Of a stretch of DNA of 64,000 nucleotides, positions 1 through 11,595 are shown in pieces (position 1 is the stretch's first letter; the number at the start of each line of letters is the position of its first letter). Origin of the DNA: Ctenosaura bakeri. Its lineage: Eukaryota; Chordata; Lepidosauria; Squamata; Iguanidae. The position numbers were made by a program, and so were the translations under genes. The DNA is taken from positions 558,001-622,000 of the forward strand of contig CAOLHI010000415.1 of assembly GCA_948474755.1 (NCBI GenBank), in the 5' to 3' direction. The notes under the pieces were generated by a model. That model was not told the DNA's origin, searched no databases, and saw only the letters and a program-made list of their open reading frames with translations.

Positions 1-714
1 GGGTAGGCTAAGGCAAGGGTCAGCTCCAGACCTCTTCCCTAGCCCTCATTGAGCAAGGTACCGGGCAGAATTGGCAGAAGGCCTTCAGGGTTTGGAGACT
101 GGGATGTTTCCTAATCCTAATCAGAGGTGCTGGGGTGAAACTTGGACCTTTCTGCCTCTCAATCAGGTGCTCAGTCACTGGGCTGTAATTTAGATCAAGT
201 AAGGGGGCAGGAGCTGGGGATCATGGAGTCAGTTTTCTTCTAAAAGGACCACCGCAGCCCATACTATCTCCCTCCAACTGTAAGTTACCAAAAGCAGAAC
301 AAACAAAAAAACCATCAACACCAAAAGCAAAACCAACCAAATAAAAACCTAAAGTGACCAGAAATCCAGTTCTGGTTTTGTATGTGTGTGTGTGTGTCAT
401 AGCTAAAACGTTCTGCTAAGTGTTTGATGCAGGGCCTTGGTCTATAAGTGCCTCTTGTACCAAATGACTTTCAACCCTTGTGTGAGCGTTCACTGAAGCA
501 CGATGTGAAATGAAATTGCAGTGCTGTGTACGCTACTCGGTTTGCTTATTCAAGCTCTCTTCTTTGTTCAAGCAAATCCTCACCAGCAGGTTTCATTTCA
601 TGTGGTGCACTTTGGTTTATGTAATGGTTACAGCCCTGTTTGTTTGGTTGCGTGCCTCTGAGCTGGACAACCACTCCATTTTCACACACCGTTTCTCGAT
701 TCCAAACCTTACAG
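1..714 (+). other. SLC38A8 intron, 5' edge of window
   Basis: This is presumed intron upstream of the first recognised SLC38A8 exon. It holds a short (GT)n run near 383-398. I found no additional exon: no stretch resembles the segment preceding SWxSIFSV in the family. Confidence 0.5.
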
Positions 715-772
715 GGTCTCCTCTTGGGCCTCCATCTTCAGCGTTATACCAACCATCTGTTTTGGATTTCAG
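715..772 (+). CDS. SLC38A8: SLC38A8 exon ([14 protein letters not shown])
   Basis: A 58-bp exon follows a CCTTACAG acceptor and precedes a GTAACA donor. Its first base completes a codon from an exon outside the window. It encodes [19 protein letters not shown], which closely matches the human segment before the CHEA motif. It is too short to be obvious as an ORF and was found from the motif. Confidence 0.9.
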
Positions 773-1856
773 GTAACAGGCTTAATTTTTCTCCTTCCCT
801 TTCTGCTTATATATATATGTTTAATCCAAGTCTAACATTTCATATCCTGGGATATGGGTTGCCTCCATGTCCCACTGGTCTTGCGAAGGAGATTATGCCT
901 TCAGCCGAACGCACTAAAGCGCATTCAGACACCAAGCACTGCTGACTGGCAAAGAAGACAAAGACAATCACTGGGCAGAAGCATCCAGTGGCTTCTTTTT
1001 TCCCATTTGGCACATTTTGCCCCTAAGTAGGCACGTAAAACTTTGGTTGTTTAATTCTTACATCTGAGAACAAAACAATTCAAAAGTTTTCTCTCCAATG
1101 AGCAGGATGAGTAAAGTTTTAATGTATGTTTGATTATTTTTTTTAACTTTCATTTTTGAACTTTATTGCAGAAATTAAGTTTTGCAAATGTATTTTATGC
1201 AAAGCACAATGATCTGGGGGCAAAAAGCACAGTTTGTGCAAAGAGGAGCAAAAGCAAAGAAGCAGAAGGGCTGATTTTTCATTCTTAAGGCTGAAAAAAA
1301 TTCCTCTTGGTGATAAGAAACTCTTCAGATCTTCTCTATACCCTTATCCCAGAGTTGTAAGGACTCATATTGCAGTATGAAGTCCCTTAATGGTCCATAT
1401 CAATTCTCATGGGGGATGTGGGGAGCAAAAAGGCAGGTGTAAAACAAGAAGGTAGACAACAGTGGGATTCCAGAATGAAGATGGCATGGATGCCACACTT
1501 CCCACTTCTGTCCTTAAAACCTGTTCTATGTTTCAGTGCCATGAAGCCTGCATTGCCATCTACAGCAGCATGAGCAACAAAAAGCTCTCCCACTGGGTTT
1601 TGGTCTCTGTGCTGTCCATGCTCTTCTGCTTTCTTATTTATTCCCTAACAGGTAAGGTTCTTCTAGCTTCCTCCATCACCCTAGTCCAGGGCTGGATATC
1701 GTTTGGCCCTGGAAGGAATCCCAGTTTGGAGAAGGGTCTTAGGGGTTATATGTGAACAGTGGGTGGAGCTAAAGACAAGTGGGAAGGGCTAAGGGCAAGT
1801 AGGAGGGGCCAAAGCAAAATGGGCTGGGTCTGATGTGAATATTACAGCATTGGACA

Positions 1857-1903
<47 letters not shown>

Positions 1904-4900
1904 GTTCTAAGTGTGTCTTTAAAGGAGCAAGCCTGGCAGCACAGGTCTGAAAACCTGTCCTCGGCCCATGTACCGGCTTTCTGAGCTGCTAACCAGAGTT
2001 CCTCTTCCTCACCATGACGAGACTCCCAAGGCTTTAACAATTGGTGCTATCTATTTTGCACCATAGTTTCCTTTCAATCTTGCACCCAGGAGAGGTTTTG
2101 CAAGTGAAGGGCCCAGTCTACAAGATAAAATGACCCCCCAATGGGCCAGTCCATTGAAATAGAATGAAATTATTAGCAACTTTAAAATAATTTAAAACAC
2201 ACATTTAAAAATGATGAAATGCAGTTTAAAACAGTACGATTTAAAACAATAGAGTGCCCTAATTTAAAAGCTCTTTTCTAAAAAATATTGCATGCATAAA
2301 TTTTAAAACACAAGTCAGGTAGTACGGATAGGGTTGCCAGGTCAGGATTATCGCCACTCCTGAGATTTGGGGGGCAAAACCTGAGATCCAAGGACAGTGC
2401 CTTGGGATGCCATGGGGAACAAGCCCCTGATGATGTTACCAGGGTAATGTTAACAGGAACAGCCCCCTGGTGATGCCATGAAACATTAGCATAGATGAAG
2501 AATTAAGCATATATTAAATGGAAACCACAGTGGCACAGACAATCCCATTCATATGACACCAGTCCTAACAAATGAGGACAATAGATATACACACATTTTC
2601 TAGGGCCATTTCCGCACTACAGTGTTACAGTGCTGCTATTCCACTATCAACCTTCTATTGAATTTTGGGATTTGTAGTTTAGGGAAGGGCACTTCAAATT
2701 CTCAACCAAAGAGCTCTTTGGTCCCAGAATTCCACAGGGCATTGAAAGTGGAATAGCAGCACTTTAACACTGTAGTGCGGAAATGGCCTACGTCAATGCA
2801 CTTGCCCTGAGATTCCTCCCCCCTTGTCCTGAGGACTGGAGAAGAGGATCTTGGCTTGACCCTGAGATTTGGTAATTTTAACCACAGGAAGCTCCAACCA
2901 ATGCATTCATAGCATGTGCATATGTGAGTGCCTTGTGTTTTGCTCTGCGGAAACTTAAAAACCTGGCACCACCGGGGCAATGGAACAGCTGATTCCCTTG
3001 TTTCTTGGATGAATATCGGGCTGTACATTGCCAAATTTCTTACCAGAGCTAATAGATATGATTGTTTCTTTCCTCTATAGGACTGTATGGCTATTTGACT
3101 TTTGGCACTGATGTGGCAGCTGACATCCTCATGTCCTATCCAGGAAATGATGTTGTTGTTATCATAGCCCGGCTGTTGTTTGGCATCTCCATCATCACCA
3201 TCTACCCCATCGCCCTACTCTTGGGAAGGTAAGAATCGTAAGCACTGTTTTCTCTGTGTTTTAACCCATAAGGAAACATAGAGGCCAGGATCTCATTGAT
3301 GTCTTATGCATGTCCAAGTTCCCCTACAGAAGTGGTTGGATGTTTTGGTCTGAAACTGCCTGGCTGTATTCCACTGATGAGCGTCTAAAAGGCTCAAAAT
3401 GTTTTTCCTTTACTCATACCAGGCTTATTTGTCCTGCCTGTTTCATTTCACAGGTATATACTGTCATGCACCTGGCTGAGATTTAAGGTCTGCTGGAGTG
3501 GCTCTCTTTTGTGTGTCCCATCAGTCAGAGCAATATGCTGTGTGAGGCCATAGGAGAAAGCCTCACCTGTTGAATTCTCTCCCCTTTGGGGCCCCATTGG
3601 CACCAACCTTGCTGCTGTTTAGGTACCAAGTAAAATCATGGTAGTCCATCAAAGCTTTTGAGCCTTAAGGCTTTTACCTCTTACACACGTGGTTTTAAGT
3701 CATTTCAAACCATTTTGGCCTTTTCAATCCATCTTTTGTTAATTGCTTAATATATCTTTTAGCGTTTTAAAATCATTTTAATTATTTCTACTGTTTTAAA
3801 TTTGTTAGATTGGTTTTATTGTATGCTCCCCTGGGATCTCTGGATGAAGAGTGGCATAGAAATATTCAAGTAATTAGAGACAGACAGACAGATAGATAGT
3901 TTTGAATCAAAAGTTGGCTGAAACATGTTCTTGCTCTGCTTTTTCATAGGGTAGGAACCTATTCTCCATTCTTTCTATGCTACCTCCATTTTTGGTACCT
4001 AAATTTTACCTAAAGTACCTAAAGTATTGCGTTAACTCAGGCGTAGCTGTACCAGATTTCTGCTGTTCTGTCTCCCTTTCCCAACTGACCGCATGACTTC
4101 AGCCAAGAGCAACGTTCTTCCATTTTGCAATTGGATCTGCCAGGTCCGTTCTGCAGGACGTCTGCTTGACTTCCAAGCACAGCTATTTCCTGACAACGGA
4201 GCCTTATGAGAAATGGACGCGAGTCATGCTCACCACCGCGTGGGTCGTGGTCACGCTCGTCATCGCCCTCTGTGTCCCAGACATCAGCAAGGTGATCAGC
4301 GTCATTGGGGGCATCAGCGCTTTCTTCATCTTCATTTTTCCAGGTATGTGCCTTTACATACCCTTCAGCTGTCCCAATCTGGCAGGGACCTTCCCAATTA
4401 ATCCTTTGCCATCCCACTTTCTCAGATGCTTTCAAAATGTCCCAGTTTCTCTCTCCTCCTCCCACTTCCCCCTCTTTGGTTTACTTCAGTGGCTGCAAAC
4501 TAAGTTCAAAATACAGAAGCAGTTTGCACTCAGCAAGGGGGAACAGGAGGAGAGAGGTCTGAATTTTGCCCTTCTATTTTGCCTTTCTCAGTAGGCTGAG
4601 ACACACACAAACTCTTGCAGCTTCTCCTAGCTTGTGTATTCTTTCTCATTAATAACTTTTGTCATCTTGCTCACACCTCTGATGTTGCTCAACCACATTT
4701 GTCCCAATCTATAAAATGCTGTAGGGATGGGACAGAGTGAGGAATTTCTATTTTGGTGGCAGCGGCTTTTTTTTATTATAGCAGAGGTCACTCCATCTGA
4801 GTGGCGAGGGAGAAAAAGCCTTGTGCAATGTGCTATATTTGTTTTTTTTTAAATGTTCATGCTTTTTACTCCATTTAATTCTATTAATAGTTCAATTAAG

Positions 4901-7318
4901 CTTTTAACTCTTGTATAATGTGACTATTTAAAGTTGTATCGGTTTTAACTTTTTAGAGGTAACTTGAGTTACCTTTCACAACAGCAACAACATATCTTAG
5001 CACTCAGCTCACAATGCAGCTGTTCTTCTCCCAACCATAAGATTTTCCCCTGCCCCGTTTTTTAAACTGAGCTACTAACTGTGCCTCTGTCTCTTTATCT
5101 CCTTGGTGTCTGAACGTCACAACTGCAAGGACCCAAGGAAACACAGTTTTCACAGCGTACCCAAATTATTAGAAGAAACATCAGACATGCTTTGATAGAA
5201 ATTATGTGTTCCGTGGAATTGTGCTACTTGTGTTATCAGTGGGAGCGTGATGAGGTCTGCATTTTGGAAAATGCGGGGAGAGATTGGCTGCTACTTTTGA
5301 AGAACGGCTCAGTTGCTAAACCCAGTTCTGAGTCACACGGAGAAGAGGTTACCCATCAGTAACGTGCTTGAAATAACTTAGTCAATGCTGACAATCAATT
5401 TGACAGTAAATGATATGTTCCACCATTTCCTCCCTGGATAGGAACATGACAGAGTCTATTTGGAGAGGAACACCTGGCCGCTAAACACGGCTTGGTTAAA
5501 CGGAAATTGCAGCATATTTTTAAAAATCATTTTTTTTCTTGCATGCCTCTATAGTTACCACCGTACTAAGAATACTGAGCAATTTCTGTTCAATTTGTAG
5601 GGCTGTGTTTAGTGCGTGCGATGGAGACGGAACCAATGAAGCCAAGGACCAAGTATGTTTATACCTGTTACCTCTTACACTTGCCATGTGGTAGGAATAT
5701 TTTTTGGAAGAATTGCTGATGATCTGGTGTCATGGTTCACAGTTGTGGGTCGCAGTTGTCCTTCAGCCCTGGCCTTGCTTTCTGTAAACTCAACTCTAAA
5801 AGCAACAGTCTCCTCAGGACTTAGCAAATAAAAGGGGTGGGGATAGGATCATAGCTTCAGAGGCAGACAAAATGAGGGCATTGTCTCCCAAATAATCATT
5901 CAGCTCCCCCAAATTAATTATTTCATCGTTCCCCAAATTTTTTGCATTAGATAGAATTGAGATGCTGAAAGTGGTTCACAAAAACACTCTTCCCTTTGCT
6001 GTGTTGGCATTTTCTTGGCCTCTTTTCTTTGGATGCCTTGACTCTATTTCCAAATGAGCAATTGAAGTTTTTAAGTTACTGCAATGCAAGCAACTTGGGG
6101 ACTGAAGAGAAATTTCACTGGGTAGGTCAGGATTCTTATTTGGGTGGGCAGCACCCTCATTTGCCCTCCCCCAGGTGAACGCCCTTGGGTGGAACAATAC
6201 ACCTTGGAGCTGGATCATTTCTCCATGATGCCATTAGATTCTCTAGTATGAAAGGAAGAGGTATAACGTGTGATCTGTCCAAGAAACGGAATCCTACCCT
6301 TTGGTCTCCTGGAGTGAGGTGTTATAGGGCAGGAAGTAGCATCAGAGTGTTTCTCATTGATTCTCCCATCTGCACCCTTTCCATGTTTCCCATATAATGG
6401 AGTGTTTTAGTCCTAAGTGGTCCCTTTTTCCAAAAGATAGATTGAAGCGGGGTGAAAGGAACAGGAAAGGACAGCCCAAATGATTAACGAAGGAGCATCG
6501 GTTAGATGACTAATGAGTGGCATGCTGAATTATTATCAAAGCCCTGCCTCTTAATGGTTGAACTTCATTTCATCAAATGAAATCCATTTTACAGTAGAGT
6601 TAGGATAAACAAAAGGAAAGGCAACTTGATAGAGAATATATTTGAGAGTTCTGCTGCCACAGAGCATGGCAATGGTGACTTTGTCGCTGTGTGGTGGCCA
6701 ATGCGTTACGCACCATCCAGGGCTCCTGAATGATCCAGACACTTGCGTTCTGTACCACCCACCCATTGTGATTTCTGGTATTCAGTGGCCACAGAGTCAC
6801 CTGTGTTGTCTTCAGTAGAGTAATAATTAAGGTCCATTTATGCCTGTGAACCTGAATCATAGAATCATAGAAATGCAGAGTTGGAAGAGACCCCAGGGGC
6901 CATCCAGTCCAACCCCCTGCCATGCAGGAACACCCTCAAAGCACTCCCGACAGATGGCCATCCAGCCTCTGCTTAAAAACCTCCAAGGAAGGAGACTCCA
7001 CTACACTCCATGGAGGCAGCAGCAGATTCCACTGCCGGACAGCCCTGACTGTCAGGAAGTTCTTCCTGAGGTTCAGGTGGAATCCCCTTTCCTGCAGCTT
7101 GAATCCATGGCTCCTTGTCCTGGTCTCTGGAGCAGCAGAAGACAAGCCCTCTCCTTCCTCTACATGGCATCACAGCTTGGTCTCTCTTGCCTTTTCCCTG
7201 TGCTCCTCCTTGCAGGTCCTGTCTAATTATCTGGGGGATCATCACGGTATTCTGCGGCACTTTCATCTTTGGACAAAGCACCACACTCGCTGTCATGGAA
7301 CTGTTATACAAACTCTAG
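715..7318 (+). CDS. SLC38A8: SLC38A8, partial: last six coding exons
   Basis: This is a sodium-coupled neutral amino acid transporter (SNAT8, glutamine-preferring) of the plasma membrane, from the SLC38/AAAP family; in humans its loss causes foveal hypoplasia. Six exons (715-772, 1537-1651, 3081-3228, 4144-4343, 5601-5652, 7216-7318) have GT-AG borders and phases that join without a frame break into about 225 residues ending at TAG, equal to the C-terminal half of the ~435-residue human protein. Diagnostic stretches are [34 protein letters not shown] and GTFIFGQST, with several hydrophobic membrane segments. The N-terminal exons lie upstream of the window. The gene faces NECAB2 tail to tail, as in human. 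No disabling change was seen. The assignment rests on remembered protein similarity plus synteny. Confidence 0.93.
773..1536 (+). other. SLC38A8 intron
   Basis: This AT-rich intron has no recognised repeat or gene. The open frames in it lack splice-compatible similarity. Confidence 0.6.
1537..1651 (+). CDS. SLC38A8: SLC38A8 exon (CHEA motif, TM segment)
   Basis: A 115-bp exon follows a TATGTTTCAG acceptor and ends CTAACAG before GTAAGG. It starts in phase 0 with [12 protein letters not shown] and runs into a membrane segment ending CFLIYSLTG, where the glycine codon is split with the next exon. Confidence 0.93.
1856..1903. repeat. (ATC)n microsatellite
   Basis: About 16 perfect ATC units in an SLC38A8 intron. 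Confidence 0.97.
2604..2788. mobile_element. Foldback MITE, PIF/Harbinger-like
   Basis: A 185-bp near-palindrome whose ends read GGCCATTTCCGCAC and its complement. The flanks are TAG and TAC, a 2-of-3 match to a 3-bp duplication. It has the inverted core typical of this family (TAGTTTAGGG ... CCAGAATTCCA). It encodes nothing. Confidence 0.75.
3081..3228 (+). CDS. SLC38A8: SLC38A8 exon (LMSYPGND)
   Basis: A 148-bp exon follows TCCTCTATAG and ends at GGAAG before GTAAGA. It encodes [18 protein letters not shown], then SYPGND, then a membrane helix ending LLLGR. Its phases (2 bases in, 2 bases out) agree with both neighbouring exons. Confidence 0.94.
3229..4143 (+). other. SLC38A8 intron
   Basis: Nothing specific was recognised apart from a short (GACA/GATA)n run near 3880-3898. 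Confidence 0.5.
4144..4343 (+). CDS. SLC38A8: SLC38A8 exon ([14 protein letters not shown])
   Basis: A 200-bp exon follows a CTGCCAG acceptor and precedes GTATGT. It encodes the loop after LGR (SVLQDV...), then two hydrophobic segments ending in [15 protein letters not shown]. The loop [16 protein letters not shown] is divergent from human, while the helices are conserved. It is noticeably GC-richer than its surroundings. Confidence 0.94.
4344..5600 (+). other. SLC38A8 intron with an unnamed interspersed repeat
   Basis: The intron begins within about 25 bp of a ~370-bp interspersed repeat (4366-4740) that recurs four more times in the window. The remainder is unannotated AT-rich sequence. 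Confidence 0.5.
4366..4740 (+). repeat. Unnamed interspersed repeat, copy 1
   Basis: Its key shared stretches are TTCCCAATTAATCCTTTGCC, AATGTCCCAGTTTCTCTCTC and GGCTGCAAACTAAGTTCAAA. It starts about 25 bp after an SLC38A8 exon. Confidence 0.7.
5601..5652 (+). CDS. SLC38A8: SLC38A8 exon ([12 protein letters not shown])
   Basis: A 52-bp exon lies between CAATTTGTAG and GTATGT. It encodes [18 protein letters not shown], with the terminal lysine codon split. It corresponds to human LCLICAMGVEPIGPRVK. It is recognised by phase and similarity only. Confidence 0.9.
5653..7215 (+). other. Last SLC38A8 intron
   Basis: The intron carries an antisense CR1 fragment at 6854-7171, close to the final acceptor. 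Positions 5653-6850 show nothing recognised. Confidence 0.55.
6854..7171 (-). mobile_element. CR1 LINE 3' fragment, antisense
   Basis: Read on the minus strand, this encodes the terminal part of the CR1 reverse-transcriptase ORF ([30 protein letters not shown]) and ends in the CR1 3' tail of ATTCTATG repeats. It is 5'-truncated, as CR1 copies usually are, and sits directly before the last SLC38A8 exon. Confidence 0.92.
7216..7318 (+). CDS. SLC38A8: SLC38A8 terminal coding exon
   Basis: The exon follows CTCCTTGCAG and encodes [19 protein letters not shown], then [14 protein letters not shown] and TAG. This is the last membrane helix and a short C-terminal tail. A CR1 fragment ends only about 45 bp before the acceptor. 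Confidence 0.94.
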
Positions 7319-7494
7319 CCTCTAGGTGGTGGCAATCGTAAAGGCTAGAAGTTTGTGATGGGACAAACACGAAGAGAGACACTGTCTTCTCGTACCATTG
7401 GAGAATGCTGGGGAACCTTGCCAGTCGACACGGACAGGTACTTTTATTGCCTGGGCATCACCGAAAGAAGGCCCACTTTTTAGCTATCCAAGAA

Positions 7495-7500
7495 AATAAA
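7495..7500 (+). other. Candidate SLC38A8 polyadenylation signal
   Basis: AATAAA lies about 177 bp after the SLC38A8 stop codon and is the first such hexamer downstream. No transcript evidence is available here. Confidence 0.5.
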
Positions 7501-8823
7501 AAGTACTTGAGTTAGTTGTGCCTTTCCATTCAGTGTACACGTTCATTTTTGGGGTCCCTCTCTGCAAAAAATCCTGTGAGCTGTTTGACAGGTAACATTT
7601 CACTCAGCAAATGGTTCCTTGCTGCAGTGACAATCCCATAGCTGTTTTTAGGCCTCCTGTCTTCAATCACAGAAGACTCTGGTTGCTTGACGGACTCCCA
7701 CTTCACATGTCAGTAGGAGGAAAGACGGAAGAGAGATCAGACTTCCCACTGAAAGCAGTTTTTTTTCTCCTTTTTCTGCTCTTCACCTCCCTTCTCCTGG
7801 CATGCTCTTTGGAAAAAAGAATTTTGAAGTTCCAAAATTGTGTGTATCTGTGTACATGCATAAGCACTAAATGAGGCCCTGAATTTGATCACCTGAGGTT
7901 CTCGCCAAGATATCTTTGCTCCCTGAGCGAATCTTTGATTAACAATTTCTAGGAATGAAGCTGAAGTCCTTGTTCTATACCATTCAGAACGTATGTTCAA
8001 ATTCACAGGAGTTCCCCAATTTTTTTCCACCTCTAAAAAGCGCTACCTGCCACACGCTACCAAAAATAGCATCAGATGTAGCTCACAATCAATTTCCAAG
8101 CCTTAGGGACCGGCATGCATGTAAGCAAAAACCCTGAATTGTATGTCAGAAACATCCTTTGCCATCAAGTGAACTTTGACTTACGGCAAGCCTATCAACG
8201 TTAGACATCCAGGAATCTGGTTATCAACAACCCTGCTCAGGACCTGCAGACACAGGGCTAGGGCTTCCTTGATCGAATCTGTCTTCCCCCTTTCCTGCTA
8301 CCCTTCGACCTTCCCCAGCATCAGTGTCTTTTGGGTCCAAAGTGCAACAGCCTCAGGTTAATCATTTGGGCTTCCAGGGAGCATTCAGGGCTTGATTTGC
8401 TCTTGGGACCATTCATTCAGAACTGGCCCTTTGGTCAGGTGAGCACTGACTTTTTTGGCAGCCAGAAAGTGCAGCCTTAAACTCAACGCCACCCCAAGAA
8501 AGGTTGCTAGCTGAGGCAAAGGGCGCTGTAGCATCTTCCCTTATTGTGCAGGTACAGATGCTGGCTGGGAATTGAATATTTATTTAACATTGGCAATGGA
8601 TGGGTATCATCACCATCCAATTAATGGAGTGGGATAAGGGGGTTGGATGTTCTCTGTAATCTGTTCCAGTTAACAGTCTGGCTGCAGCTCTTTGGACCAG
8701 GCTGAAGTTTTCAGACAGTCTTCAAAGCTGGCCCCACGTAGAGCATGTTACTGTAGTCCAAACAGGGGGTGTAACCAAGGCATGTACCATTGTGGACAGA
8801 TCTACTTTTACTACACTCTAAAG

Positions 8824-8958
8824 CAGTGGTTCCCAAAGTTTGGTCCTCCAGATATTTTCACTTTAACTCCCAGAATTCTTGACTCTTGGCTAAGTTGGCT
8901 GGGACTTCTGGGAGCTGAAGTCCAAAACACCTGGAGGATGAAAGTTTTGGAACCACTG
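8824..8958. mobile_element. hAT-type MITE with 8-bp target duplication
   Basis: A 135-bp element starting CAGTGGTTCCCAAA and ending TTTGGAACCACTG, so the ends are inverted repeats. It is flanked by a perfect 8-bp direct repeat CTCTAAAG (8816-8823 and 8959-8966). An 8-bp duplication with CAG...CTG ends is the hAT signature. It encodes nothing. Confidence 0.88.
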
Positions 8959-10049
8959 CTCTAAAGCATAATATATATTTTAAACCCAAGCCTTACCTGT
9001 GAGTGGATTGTGCCGAGTGGACCAGAAGCAAAGCAAAGCCCTTGCAGAGTGTCCAGTTTTATCATTTAAATTTTATTTGCTTTTTTTCCCTTGGACTTAA
9101 GTCATAATTATACAACAGTGCATATATATACATATATTTTTTTAAAATTGCTTATATTTGGCTAATACTGACATCCTGCAGTGTGCTACGCCGTAGAACT
9201 ACATAGTCTTATTTCTAAAACAGTACATGTAAACTATCAAAGGTTACAGTCAAAAGTGAAGATAAAGCAAGCTTGCTTCTTGGAGAAAGAGGTGGTTTGT
9301 CATGGTAATTATGAGGATGATTATTTTCTAATTTTAACCTTGCCTGCTTCAGTCCTTGTTAGAGTTTTTTTTAAATTCTTTTTTAAAAAAAGGAAAGAAA
9401 ATGCTCATAACTTGGTAAAGTAACTTACTTTCTACAGCAAGAAAAAAAAGGCTTCTCTAAATACACCATTTTTTTAAATTCATGCACTGGCATTAAAGTG
9501 AAGGAAGCAGAGAGGAATCGAAAGGTTTGTTAGGCGTAGGTGTGGATGTGGAAATAATCTGAAAAGCAGCAGAGGGAAGTGATGTCTTCAGGGCAGGCTG
9601 TTGAGGCAGATATCCAGGATTGCCTCTGAATGGAACAGCAGGCTTAGACTTATTCCAATTTGAAGGAAACGAAATAATAAAACATTACCCTTTTATACAA
9701 GTGGTCCGCAGAAAGACCACCAAGTCAAAAGTCTGACCTTATTGCGCTGCTGGAAGAATGTGATAGTCATTTTCTGCACTACAGATGCAAAATGGTTTTG
9801 GGATTCTTAGGGGATCCTGTATGTGCCAACCCGCTTTTGGATGCGTATGTCGTGTGTGTGCTAAGACCATCTGACAAAGAACTCTGCAGCATCTCTAAAC
9901 TACGGTTCCCGGAATTCTCTGTGCGAATTAGTGGAACAATGCTAACCATAGTTTTTGGAGCAACGTAACTTCTACTGGTGGGGTAGCTATGCCCAGAACC
10001 TGCTCTCCTTTCAGATGGCATCTTCTCTCTTCACCATCTCGAGGTCTTA

Positions 10050-10251
10050 GCCCATTTCCACACTACACTGTTACAGTGCTATTATTCCACTTTCAATCTC
10101 CTATGGAATCCTGGGGTTTGGAGTTTAGGGAAAGGTGTTTAGAATTCTCAGCCTGAGAGCCCTTTGGCCTCGGGAAACTACAAACCCCAGGATTCCACTG
10201 GATGTTGAAAGTGGAATAATAGCACTATAATAGTGTAGGGTGGAAATGGCC
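10050..10251. mobile_element. Foldback MITE, PIF/Harbinger-like
   Basis: A 202-bp copy with ends GCCCATTTCCACAC and GTGGAAATGGCC, flanked by a perfect TTA duplication (10047-10049, 10252-10254). Its two arms pair around a short non-palindromic centre (TTCTCAGCCTGAGAG). Confidence 0.85.
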
Positions 10252-11517
10252 TTAATTGTCACTTTTAATTTACATCTTCAGATGACATCTTTTCTTTTTA
10301 CCGTCTGGAGGCCGTAACTTCCTGACAAAAGCTAACTACTGGTATGGGATGCTTGTGTTAGCCATTTAATTTCAGGAGTATGGGAGTGATATCCTTTCCC
10401 CTCTTGGCCACTTCACATCTCTTCTTCCCAGAACATCCAACTTGTGTTTTGTAGGTGTGCAAAGAAGTGTGAAGGATGCCCCTTTCACACCAAGGCCACA
10501 CTTCTTGATCTGCCATGACTAAATCTCTTGGGTAGGAGGCCTCCAGCCTCCTGCTCTGGGTGGAGACAGGGACAAGGATGAATGTTTCTCCCTTTTCATC
10601 TATCTGGTGTTTGGGTATTAGAATAAATGATATGATTCATACGCATTTGGAAGAAGTCCTCCCTCTAGAGGTGAAACATGTCTGTTTGTCATAACACTGT
10701 GCTTTCCTTATGATGTCTCTTGAGATTTAATGTGCTTTGTCCTTTGTTTTAATTTGCAAGTTTGATTGCTGAGGCATGTATCTCTGAGGAAATCCTATTG
10801 CCGGAAGAGAAAGGAGGTAACTGCGGGGAATAGGCATGCCCCTCAATACCTAGTTTGGCCCTGAGATTGTAAAGGTGCCTAGCAGGAAGAAAAGTGCCTC
10901 TAAATTGCACAAGAAGAAAGGCTTTAGTACTGTGCCTCCTTATACTGTCACCTCACCTGCGGTCTCTCTAGGTTCTTCTAGGACCATTCACAAGGCTCAT
11001 TGCCTGTGTTAGATGTTCCGTAAGACGCACCTCTTGCGCCTCTCCGTTTTTTACAACTGCTTCACAGGGATCATGTCTGGATGATGAGACAGTATAGTTG
11101 TTAACCACAAGAGGAAAAAAAATTCCTAGAGTCTTTTCTGACATGATGTTTTCAGATATATATACCTGGAAAGGCCCAGGTAGACCTTGCATTCTTCTAA
11201 CAGGCACTACTTTCTCTGAGGCTTTTTAAAACACTTTTTTTTCTTAATATTCCAAAGCAGTGTTAATAAGCTTCAGTTTAGAGCAAAGACATCAAAAGTG
11301 CGTGCTGAATCTTTTTTGGCTTTCTTTTCTCTTCCCTCCTGCCCTCGAAACTGCCACCCACAGTTGTTTCTCTGCCAAAAGCAACTTGAGCAGCTGGAAG
11401 TGAAATTTTTAAATCAGAGAAATTATCAGAAGCTAGGATCTGCACTGGCCTCTAGGGAGACCTTGGAAGATCACACACACACACACACACCCCGGCTGTA
11501 CCCCCAGCAAAAAGAAT

Positions 11518-11595
11518 CTTTTTGCTTGCAAATGTCTTTTTGCAAAATGTCTTTTTGCAAAATGTCTTCTTTGCAAAAAGAATCTTTTTGCTCCC
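11518..11595. repeat. Short direct repeats (TGTCTTTTTGCAAAA)
   Basis: Three to four imperfect ~16-bp direct repeats of the form AATGTCTTTTTGCAA. The resulting repetitive ORFs (SFCKM-type) are not genes. Confidence 0.7.

Larger units (their letters stand above)
1652..3080 (+). other. SLC38A8 intron with ATC microsatellite and MITE
   Basis: The intron holds an (ATC)n tract, a foldback MITE (2604-2788) and, around 2330-2450, a diverged interspersed repeat. Nothing coding was recognised; the poly-aspartate ORF on the minus strand is the microsatellite read through. Confidence 0.6.

Noticed and set aside
1789..2040. Minus-strand ORF with a poly-Asp run
   Set aside because: It is the (ATC)n microsatellite read in the antisense direction inside an SLC38A8 intron.
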